A stretch of DNA of 64,000 nt from Posidonia oceanica. Its lineage: Eukaryota > Streptophyta > Magnoliopsida > Alismatales > Posidoniaceae. A model generated the notes under the pieces. It saw only the letters and a program-made list of their open reading frames with translations, did not search any database and was not told where the DNA came from. Each line of letters opens with the position of its first letter. Within the stretch, counting starts at the first letter, position 1. The position numbers were made by a program, and so were the translations under genes. The stretch is taken from assembly GCA_037176725.1 (NCBI GenBank), contig JAZBRS010000074.1, forward strand, positions 63,058,001-63,122,000, in the 5' to 3' direction. Positions 29,651 to 39,081 of this stretch are shown piece by piece.

Positions 29651-30530
29651 TCCTCTTAGGGTGGCTGCTTTGGCCATTAACTGGATTAGGGGCTGAGGCG
29701 CCTGCCACGACGAGCATGCCATCCGTGTTGGTAGGTCGGGAGGATAATCTGGCCCATTGCTTGGGAGGGCCGATAGTTGGACGGCCGTGCTGGGAGATAG
29801 GACTCCTCTGGTAGGTGGTGACACTGTGGGTGTAACCACGGACACCACGTGGTCCCGCCATAAGACTTGATTCTTTGAAATAGGTGGCTGTGTGGCTGTA
29901 GGATCCACTTGCGTTATTAACAGCGCCATTGGCAAAGCGGGAAGACCTGTTGAACTGGCAAAGCTCTTCTCCCGGGGAAACGGCCACGGTGCTGAGGTGA
30001 TTGCTGCTATAGTTGGGCTGGATGGTGGCTTTTGGAGATGTGCTCCTAACTGTGGAGCCACTGCTGCAACTGGTGGGCAAGCTGATGATGCTGTGCAAGG
30101 ACGAGAGGCTGTCAACCCTGAAGCTGCGTCTGCCGGAACTGTTATAACTGTAGGAGGCAGGGAGAAGCGAACTAACCGGGGTGCTGGGGGATTTGGCTGG
30201 GCATCCTTGCTAATCTGCACGGTATCTGTCTCTGACTGCTCTTCATCTGAGTACCAGTCTTCGACATTGACCCACTCCTCTGACAACAGTGGGGAACCTG
30301 AGTGCAGCGCTGCCTGTGCTGCGGCTTCATTGAGGTTGGGATCGAGGATACCTGCACTAACAAAGTTAGATAGACCCAAAGGGAAGATCATCCTCTGACC
30401 TCTCCCGCGCCGGTATGCATCCTTACGTGGTTGCCAGTCATAACTGAGACCTTCGTGGTCTCTCCTTTCTTCTGCCGTGATTGGCTCAGCGATCCCCTGG
30501 CCGTGCAGCCCGAGCGGCGTCCCGTGCTTG
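29636..30530 (-). pseudogene. pol: Element 2 pol linker (low-complexity region)
   Basis: An open frame with GTPLGLHGQGIAEPITAEERRD, then FVSAGILDPNLNEA and EEWVNVEDWYSDEEQSET. It aligns with element 1 from 7440 on, but has a Leu codon where element 1 has TGA 7461. A frameshift lies at the run of five G near 30535 (CHRWG, then a shift into GGYKHGTPLG). Downstream it is Pro/Ser/Thr/Ala-rich without recognisable domains. Confidence 0.75.
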
Positions 30531-31668
30531 TAGCCCCCACCTGTGACAAAGGTTCTCGACCATCCGAGAAGGGTTTCCCTGAGCAGTTGGAAGATTGACG
30601 TGCTCGAGATCGGAAAGGAAGTCAACCAGCTCAAACCGATTAACGTGATACATAACATCGATGGGTTTAGGATCAAAGGAGATAGTTTGTCGGGAAACTA
30701 AGGAGACCGCCTCGCCTCCCTCTCCGTCAAAGTTTTCAGCCATGACAGCAATAATTTCGTCATCGTGGCGGAACTTTATCATTCTGTGGAGAGTTGAGGG
30801 GATCACCTGATGTTGGTGTAGCCAAGGGCATCCCAACAGAAGATTGAAAGACGGCTCTAAATCAACAACGAAAAAGTCAACATCGAATACCACTGGGCCG
30901 ATGGCAAGGGGGATAACCAAAGCTCCTAGAGCATCGTGGTGCGTGTTGTCAAACAACGTCATTCCTTTGGTGACTGGTGTGATATCCTCGGCTTTGAATC
31001 CGAGTTTGCTTGCAGTGCACAAGGGGCAGACATTAAGGCCTACGCCATTATCAACCAGGGTCAGAGGGATGTGGAGATCGTTGTACTGCACCGTGACAAA
31101 GAGGGGCTTGTTGTGCCGTGCCCCTGCCGGGGGGAGCTCGTCACTCGAGAAAGAGATGACGTGGGGTTCCGCAATCATGCCCACCATGCTTTCAAGGGTT
31201 GCAGGCTTGATGGTTTGGGATACATGGGCTACCTAGAACACACAGAGGAAGGCCTCTCGGTGCTCCGCAGAAGAGTGGATTAGGTCCCAGATGGAAATGT
31301 TGGCTTTCACCCTCTTAAGCTGGGCGGTAATGTCGGCACTGGGCTGGCCTTTCTGGGTGGAGGCAGAGGGTTGAATGGGGGCCTTTGCCTGGGGTGGTTT
31401 GGTGGTTGGCTTTGCTGAAGGAGTGGGTGTGGCCTCTGGGGTGGTAGGATTGGCTACCGAAGCTGGGGGCCTGTATACCCTTCCCGAACGCGTGACCTCT
31501 GTACACATTTCTGTGGCGTAGTCATATGGGACTCTATGGGTGTCCCAGGTCAGAGTAATGACCACGGGTATGCGGGCCGCAAGCTCCAGGGGGTTGGCAG
31601 TGGATAGGTGGGTCTTGCTGGTGGAGTAAATCGGGAGGACGATTGAGGAGGCTCTGGTTGTGGCAAGG
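30486..31668 (-). pseudogene. gag: Element 2 gag-protease, 3' portion
   Basis: It resumes left of the solo LTR with RIPVVITLTWDTHRVPYDYA, then CTEVTRSGRVYRPPA and KRVKANISIWDLIHSSAEHREAFLCVF. After a stop near 31230 it continues with the protease: MVGMIAEPHVISFSSDELPP, LVDNGVGLNVCPL and NLLLGCPWLHQHQV. The protease has D-N-G like element 1, but the conserved Arg of LLGRPWL is Cys. Ends at a frameshift near 30535. Confidence 0.85.
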
Positions 31669-31673
31669 CCAGC
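31669..31673. repeat. Target-site duplication CCAGC (left)
   Basis: CCAGC directly precedes TGTAGACACC at 31674, and CCAGC directly follows ...GATCGCTACA at 39077-39081. A 5-bp duplication is what Ty3/gypsy integrases make. Confidence 0.93.
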
Positions 31674-32218
31674 TGTAGACACCCCATTCTAGCCAAGGGG
31701 TCTCAACTGGCTGGGGACACTCTGGGAGCACTCTAGAAGTTGGTTCTGAGGTCTGGAAGCTCACCCTCTTTCAACCCTAAATCCTCTCCCATTCCAAGAC
31801 CAATATCATTCCCTAAAACCAAACCTTCAAACCAAACCCAAACCCTCCTTAAACCTCAAACCCTGAACCTTCCAAAAACCCTCCAAAAATCCCATTTAAA
31901 ACCTTAGAAAACCCTAGATTAAACTCTAGATCAAACCCTAGAAGTCCTAGGTCACACACACACAAAACTCACCTCCAAACCCAAGCCTTTCACCTTCTTT
32001 CTCTTCTAATTATCCTTTTCTCTCTCCTAATTATCCTTTTTCTCTCTCCTGATTATTCTTTTCTCTCTCCTCCTTATCCTCCTTCTTTTCCTCCCCTTTT
32101 TTCTTCTTTTTTCTTGCTCTCCAATGGGCCCACCTTATTCTCCCCTCTTCCCTCTATTTTACCCTTATTTTATTTTATTTTTATCCTATCCCATGCTATT
32201 CAATCTTTAATCTCTTTT

Positions 32219-32540
32219 CCACAACCATACTAAACCCTAAACCCTACAACACTAAACTCCAAAACCCTAAAAACCCTAAACCCTAATCTACATCAAAACC
32301 CAAAACCACCCTAAACCTTAAACCCTAATCCAATCAAAGCACTAAACCCTAAACCCTAAACCCTACAACACTAAACCCAAAACCATATTAAACCCTAAAC
32401 CCTAAAACCTTAAACCCTAAATCCTAAAACCTTAAACCCTAAACCCTACAACACTAAACTCCAAAACCCTAAAAACCCTACCCTAATCTACATCAAAACC
32501 CAAAACCACCCTAAACCTTAAACCCTAATCCAATCAAAGC
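32219..32540 (+). repeat. Telomere-like CCCTAAA repeats in the solo LTR (part 1)
   Basis: Dense AAACCCTAAACCCTA motifs mixed with CTACAACACTAAAC and CCAATCAAAGC. The plant telomere unit is CCCTAAA. It continues after the LINE at 34970-35200. The local repeats explain why the LINE target sequence AATCCAATCAAAGC also occurs near 32327. Confidence 0.8.
32527..32540. repeat. LINE target-site duplication (left copy)
   Basis: AATCCAATCAAAGC here and again at 34956-34969 directly after the A-rich tail. A 14-bp duplication is normal for target-primed reverse transcription. Confidence 0.88.
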
Positions 32541-34955
32541 CTTTCTCTCTCTTTAGGAGAGAGAATCTCCCGCGAAAACATTTTCTGTGCGCGCCATTCC
32601 TCTTCCGCCGGTGCCCTTGGGCTGGTGGGATGGGGACTCCCCCTCCCAGATCTTCGTTTGCTTCTGGTTTTCGACCACTTCCTCGACCTCCTCCTCCTCC
32701 TCTATTTACTCCTTCTCACCCCCGTCCCTTATGGAGGCCTCCTCCACCGGCGGTGGGTTTCTCTGTGGGTGCTTCGTCGTCCTCTGGGATGAAGCCTGGT
32801 CCAAAGGAAGATATGCTGGTGGTGGGGTCCTTTGTGAAGGACCCGTGCACACTAGTTAGCTCTTCTGATCCTCTGAGTGGTTCTACGTCTGTTGGTTCCG
32901 AGCCGTTGTCTCAGTCAACTCACTTGACGGAAGCCAAGCATACTTTGGGAGTGGCTTCTGGCGAAGCTCCCTCTTCTGTTCTGCAGGTGGAGTGACTCTC
33001 TTACGCTGAAGCAACGCGCCGTGGTGGTGTAGAACAGAAGCAACCCATTATTGGGGTTCAAACCCCTTCCAGCAAAGGTCCTACTCCCCAAAGGGGTGGT
33101 GGCTCTAGATCCTATGTTCAACCCAAATTCCCATCTATTTCCATGCAGGGGCCTGAGTCGGATCATGGTGGGGATCCTTTGGCTTCCCCCCCACATTACC
33201 AGATTCGTGATGGGGTTCGGTTGCAACCCAAATCTTTTGCGGCAGCAACTAGGGAGCATCATGTCAAACCGGTGTTTGAGGATATTCCCCTTAGAAATCT
33301 GGTTTTACAGAATGGGAAGCAAGTCATGATCTTCTCTCCGATTGAAGTTGGGAAGTTATCAAGACCTTTCTCGTGGAGCTTGGTGGGTAAATTTGGTTCT
33401 AGGAGGCCTTCCCTTATGCAAATAAGGCTCACACTTAAAAGGGTTCACAATTTCTCACAGGATTTTTTTGTGGGTGCCATTGATGATAACCATGTTATCA
33501 TCCGGTTTCAAAACAGAGGGGACTTTGTGAAGGCCTATATCAAGCGTGAATGGAAGATCCTTGGGAAGATCATGCAGGTGTTCAGGTGGTCTCCCAGATT
33601 CACTCCGGGGGTTGAATCAACATGTGCACCCATTTGGGTTGAATTCCCTTGCTTACGTGCCCATTTACAATCTCCTAGGGCTTTACAATCTTTAGCTGGA
33701 ATGGTGGGTAAGTTCTTGTGTGTTGATAAGGATGCTGAAGAATTTACCAGGCCGGGCGTGACTAGAGTGTGCGTGGAGGTTGATTTCTCTAAGCCAATTC
33801 CTAATCAGTTATGGATTGACAATGGTGGGGAAGTATTTGCTCAAAAAAATTTCATTCCTGAAGGTGCTATTCCCCTTTTATGTAACAGGTGTGCCTCTTT
33901 AGGGCATTCTGAAGACTCATGCTCCAAGCGGAGACCGACTCAGAGATCAGATTCTAGATCTGAATCCACAAAGGAGTGGGTGGACAGATCGTTCAGCAAA
34001 AAGAAGGCACCTGTCGAGGCTGCTGAGTTCAAACAAGTGAAGAAGAAATCTAAGAAAAAGAAAGACAAAAAGGATGAAAAGAAAGTCCACTTTGAAGTCT
34101 ACGTGGAGAACAAGGCGGCCAGTTTATCACCTAAGGGCTCTGATCTGGAGGATGTGCCTATTGTGGGCATGGACATTGACCAAATTGATGTTCATGAACC
34201 AGTTGGAGGCCGGCTATCTTCTAAGGGTTGCTCAGGTCAAGCTGTGGACTTGGTAACTGTGGGTGCTACAATGGCTGTTGAAGATGTTAAACAAAAGGGT
34301 TCAGATCTAAAGGGTGGTAGTTTGCATGAGTCTTTGGGTCAGGATGATAAAGAGGCTCGTGAGCAGGCTACTTTGGGTAGGTGGTCCCAACTCATTACAT
34401 CCATGCATAAGTCTGATAAGCTTGTGAAATCCCAACAAGGGCAGGAAGGTCATTGAAAGGATTTAAAGGCTTTGCATAAGGATCTTAGGGATGCCAATTA
34501 TGATTCCTCAGATATTGATAATGTTTTTACTCAAGATTTGTTTCATGAGGTGCCTCGTGACCCTCTTTGCTACAGGGAGGAATCATTGGGTTCTGATGAT
34601 GCTATGGGAGAGGATTCTCCTATGTTTAGTGATAAAGCACCCAGTATGGATGCAGTATACTATGATGATGACTTCCCTCTGGTAGGAAGGCGACGCAAGA
34701 TATACAAGCGCAAGGATTACTCTTCTATGGTTCCCCCAAGAGGCCCTCGTAGGTCGGGTCGTCTGAGGTCTCACAGACAAAGCAAGATGCCTTCATTTGT
34801 AGATCTAGAGGCTGAGTCTGCTTGACTGGTTTTAGTATTATCATCTGTACTTTTGGCTCTTTCAGAGGCTCTTGTGTATCTTGTTGAACCCAAGAGTCTG
34901 GTTGTAATCTCTTTTGTTATGCAATGAAGATTATGCCTTTTAAATAAATAAAAAA
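32541..34955 (+). mobile_element. ORF1-only LINE insertion (non-autonomous L1-type)
   Basis: 2.4 kb between 14-bp target duplications, ending in a 3' UTR with AATAAATAAAAAAAA. It carries one long frame (32630-34825) for a LINE-type ORF1 protein and nothing after it: no endonuclease, no RT. The 3' UTR is only about 130 bp. It therefore either lost ORF2 internally or derives from an ORF1-only element moved in trans. The 5' sequence before the ATG (32541-32629) starts with CTTTCTCTCTC and ends in GC-rich sequence. Confidence 0.85.
32630..34825 (+). pseudogene. LINE ORF1 protein (DUF4283 plus CCHC zinc knuckle), two TGA stops
   Basis: A single frame of about 731 codons is broken only by TGA at 32993-32995 and 34454-34456; no frameshift is needed. 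Order: a Pro/Ser-rich N-terminus; SYAEAT-like motif after the first stop; a DUF4283 region (about residues 225-360) with PFSWSLVGKF, RRPSLMQIRLTLKRV and VIIRFQNRGDFVKAYIKREW; a CCHC knuckle C418-x2-C421-x4-H426-x4-C431 (CNRCASLGHSEDSC); a Lys-rich stretch KKKSKKKKDKKDEKK; and a C-terminal part with DDDFPLVGRRRKIYKRKDYS. This is the architecture of plant L1 ORF1, an RNA-binding protein of the retrotransposition particle. The first TGA sits where VEWLSYAEA would read, compatible with TGG to TGA. Confidence 0.85.
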
Positions 34956-34969
34956 AATCCAATCAAAGC

Positions 34970-35200
34970 ACTAAACCCTACAACACTAAACCCAAAACCA
35001 TATTAAACCCTAAACCCTAAAACCTTAAACACTAAACCCTAAACCCTAAAACCTTAAACCCTAAACCCTAAACCCTACAACACTAAACACTAAACCCAAA
35101 ACCCAAATCCACCCTAAACCCTAAGCCCTAATCCAATCAAAACCCTAAACCCCAAAACCCTAAACCCTAATCAAGACCCTAATAAACTTAAAACCCTAAA
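34970..35200 (+). repeat. Telomere-like CCCTAAA repeats in the solo LTR (part 2)
   Basis: Continuation of the block at 32219-32540, split by the LINE. Mostly AAACCCTAAAACCTTAAAC variants, grading into A-rich LTR sequence. Confidence 0.8.
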
Positions 35201-35609
35201 ACCTAAATCTAATCCATGCAAATTCAAATCACAATTACAACCTAATTGAATCTAATCAAAGCCCCAAGCCCACTTAAAATGCAAAGCCCATCTTCAAACC
35301 TAATTAAGAACTAAAACCAATTTGGACTTAACAATTAAAATCAAAAGCCACTTAAACAAATCAAAACTCATTTAAATTTAAAACCAGCCAAAGTTACACA
35401 TCCGAACTCATTTAAAAACAAACTAAACCCCTAAACCCCATTTTAAGAAATCCTAAAACCCATTTAAAGCACAAAATCAATTTCAACTTGAATTTAATCA
35501 ATTTAAACAATCAACAACCAAATCCATTTAAACTAAATCAAACTTAAACTAATTAAAAACAAAGCAAAAATCCTAATCAAGTCCAAGGCCCACTAAGCCC
35601 TTTTTTTCT

Positions 35610-35660
35610 TTTTTTCTTCTTCTCCTTCTTCTTCTTCTTCTTCTTCTTCTTCTTCTTTTC
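35610..35660 (+). repeat. CTT trinucleotide microsatellite in the solo LTR
   Basis: About 13 nearly uninterrupted CTT units. The homologous part of the element 5 LTR has a different simple repeat, GAAA (59608-59660). Confidence 0.9.
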
Positions 35661-38119
35661 CCTTTCTTTTTTCTCTTTTCGACTCCCCTTTTTCAGCCGG
35701 CCCAAGCCCACAAAATCCCTTCCTTCATTTCATTTTTTTTCCTCCTTCCCTCTCCCGCCCAATCTGCCTCAAATGCCTCCTCCAACTCCTCTGCATTCTC
35801 AAACCAAACCCTAGCAAACCAACATCTAAACCCAATCCCATGAACCCAGACTAGGCCAAGCCCCTCCTCTCTCGAACCAAACCCAGCTCACCCAATCCAC
35901 ACCTCACCAGCAAACCCAAACCCTCCTCAAACACCCAAACCCTCTACAAAACCAACACCTAAAGCTCACCCAAAAGCCAAGCAAAACCAGCATCTAAACC
36001 CCAATCCCATGAACCCAGACCAAACCAAGCTCCTCCTCAGACCAGACCCAACCTCACTAGCACCCAAGCTTCTCCCCAGAACCGGCACCCATCCCTATAG
36101 ACCAAGCTCACCCAACAGCACCCATTTCTCTCCCAAACCCAACTCTCTGCAAACCGACACCTCTCCTCTCCCTCAGACCGAACCCAGACCACCCTCTCGA
36201 ACCCATCTCCTCCCCAGACTGGACCCAAGCCCCCAGCAAACGCACAGCTCGTTTCAGACCTCTTCCAGCTCATTTCAATCCAACTTCATTAACTCGTCCT
36301 GACGCCCTCAGGACTTCTGTGGCCAGCTTCGATCCGAACCACTCTCTCAACGGTCACAGCCATCACCTTAGCTTGCGTCACCACCGTCCGGCCTTCGCCC
36401 TCACCAGTAGAGACTGCCACAGCCCTGAACAAGCCCGAATCTTCGGTTTGAGCAACGACTTCATTGCTCAAGCCTCTGCCACCTCTCCAGACCTCGAGCC
36501 ACTCCCCCTTTCACACCCAATAGCCTCCAATTGCCTGCACGACCTCTGTGCATCCCGTGAGCAAGTTTCAAACCCAATACACCCAACAAAACCAAAGAAA
36601 ATTCCCATCGTTATAGACCACCACACCCACTTCTGAGAGCACCAAGAACATCCTGTGTGTCCGCTCGAGCGATCCCAAGCCTCCCCAGCCCTTCCAAAGC
36701 CCCAGAGCCTCCGGACGACCCCTCTGCACCCACTGTTCCAATGCTGAGACCACCTCCGGGCCCGGCACAGCATAGCCGCTCCCTCTCCTTCCAGGAAGCA
36801 CCGCGTTGATCCCACGAGCACGCCGAAGCCTCCGTCGAGCTCTGCGGCTGCTCCAGCAGCACCCTCTACTTCTGTCTCAAAGCTCCGATCCTCGCGTCGT
36901 CAGCCCGCTCTGGACAGCACCACTGGTAAACTCTTCTCCCGAGGGATTCGCTTGAACCCCCTCTTGCTTCCAAGCCTTTTACTTTAGCTTTCCGTTGCCT
37001 GTGCTTCCCTCCTGAAGTCGCCGGACTTCGTCGTCTTTTCCGGCAGCGTCGCCGGCTCGCGCAGAGCTCCGCCGCATCAGCATTGCATGTTACTGTAGCG
37101 TAGTTTTATTTCTTTCGTTTTATTTACATTACTGTAAAATACGTTAGTTTTTGTTATTTACATGCTGGTCCTTTATTTATTTATTTTACTGTGCTTGTAT
37201 ATAGTTAGCTTCTTTATTTCAATTCCGAAATCATGCCAATATTACTGTATGCCCCCTGATCTTTTTTTTTCTGCACATAGGTCCTCTGTTGTGTTAAATG
37301 ACATGTGTTTGTTTGGTCTTTTTGTAGCTTAGCCCTTGCGTTCATTATATCTACAATTTAGTCCTTTTTCAGTTAATGTTTCATTTAATCTCTAAGTTAA
37401 CTATATATTGCATTAATGAAAAGTGCTACTGCTTTGTTTATTTGCTTTCTGGTCCCTCTGAATGCTATAGTTTTTTGGCCATTTGCATCCAGACCCATGC
37501 ATTTACCCATATTTGCATTCTGGTCCTCCACAGTTCATCTTTCATTTAATTTCTTTTTCTTATCATATTGCATTGCATGATCGGACCACCAGATCTTCGC
37601 AACCAAGCTACCCGGATCATCCTGGCAGAGCGGACTTCCCTGTTGGCCAAGATTATCTCAGATCAGGCCTCAGATCTCCAAGGCAAGTCCTTCTGAATCA
37701 CTGCAAGTCATTTATTGCCTGTCATTCGCATTGCATGCATTATTTTTCGCACCTTGTTTTCCGTGCATGTAGATTAGAGCTTCTCCTCTCGCCTTTCTAT
37801 TCTACTCTCTCTTTTCGCGTCTTCTTAGTGTCTTTGGGTTGAGTTTTCCCTCGGATTCACTACTGATTGCGACCTTCTTCCCCCTTTTCCACGATCTGAT
37901 TGCACAGTGAGCTTTGGGCAGCGTACGAGACACATCGTGGGACGGTTTAGTGGGAAACAGTCACAGAATAGTGGTGATCCCTCTACATGCTTTCTTTCCC
38001 CTTTGCAGGTCTTCACACCTGCATTGTGTGGTTCTTCCGGTGTTTGTTCTTACACTCACATCACTTATCTCTCCTTTGCATCCGGGCTAGCAGCCCTAAC
38101 TACCCGGTTGACGCCCGTC

Positions 38120-38460
38120 ATGTCGTCTAATCTTCCCCTTTGCTTGTCATACCCCTGCATTGCGTGGCTTTTCCGATGTTTTGCTTTCACATTTACATCG
38201 CTTGTTTTTCGCCTGGATTTGCTTTCCCCTTTGCTTGTCATACCCCTGCATTACGTGGCTTTTCTGATGTTTTGCTTTCACGTTTGCATCGCTTGCTTTT
38301 CGCCTGGATTTGCTTTCCCCTTTGCTTGTCATACCCTTGCATTGTGTGGCTTTTTCGATGTTTTGCTTTCACGTTTGCATCGCTTGTTTTTCGCCCAGAT
38401 TTGCTTTCCCCTTTGCTTGTCGCACCCCTGCATTGTGTGGTTTTACCGGCATTTTGTTTT
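38120..38460 (+). repeat. 91-bp tandem repeat in the solo LTR
   Basis: GATGTTTTGCTTTCAC recurs at a 91-bp spacing (about 38175, 38266, 38357), with CCCCTTTGCTTGTC between. The element 5 LTR has the same array on the minus strand (55190-55500), so the repeat predates the split of these copies. Confidence 0.88.
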
Positions 38461-39076
38461 AATCGCTTGCATTTGCATTAGGGCAATGATGCTTACTGCC
38501 TGGAGTTTTCACGAACCAGGGTTCGCCCGGTTCGGAACACAGACAGCGCTGCTGAGCACTTAGATTGCACGTTTAATTCCTTGCATGCATTCCAACACTT
38601 AGAGCACACATTTGAGCATCTAATTAGGCATTCATGGCACTTAGGCATTCAAAGCATGTATTTCCCCTCAAAAGCGAGCGTAAGCCTAGAAAGACCGCTT
38701 CTCGGGCGTGTCGGGGGTGCCTAACACCTTCCCCGCACGTAACAGGAGTCCTTACCCTTTCTCTGGTCCGTAATGACCCTTTTGCCCTCGTCCTTGGCAT
38801 GACATATCCTCTTTGCATAGCATTTGCATAGAATTGCATCTTCTTGTGTGGTTTTGCATGTTTTTTCATGCATTTCCTCGGTTTTCCTTGTCTCCCGACT
38901 TAATAGACATGGTGGCGACTCCCTTTTGTCTTTCCTTTCTTTTTCTTCTTCCTTTTGGTTTTTCGCCTCTGTTTTTGGTGTTTTGAGTCAAGTTTCCTCC
39001 TCGGATCACCCGCTAATAGTGAACCTGGTCTTCTCGATCGGTGACGATTGCAGAAGCTCCCATGGGGATCGCTACA

Positions 39077-39081
39077 CCAGC
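39077..39081. repeat. Target-site duplication CCAGC (right)
   Basis: Matches 31669-31673; see the solo LTR. Confidence 0.93.

Larger units (their letters stand above)
31674..39076 (+). mobile_element. Solo LTR (plus strand) inserted in element 2 gag, itself holding a LINE
   Basis: Starts TGTAGACACCCC, ends GATCGCTACA, is flanked by CCAGC on both sides and has no internal region, so it is a solo LTR left by LTR-LTR recombination. 7403 bp in total, about 4974 bp without the LINE and its duplicated target. It belongs to the same family as the element 5 LTR (54521-60212): the first 90 bp match closely, and both carry a 91-bp tandem repeat and the conserved blocks. Interior: pyrimidine-rich ATTATCCTTTTCTCTCTCC modules (about 32005-32075), telomere-like DNA, a CTT microsatellite, a C/A-rich region (35760-36700) and a GC-rich region to 37090. 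Confidence 0.93.
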
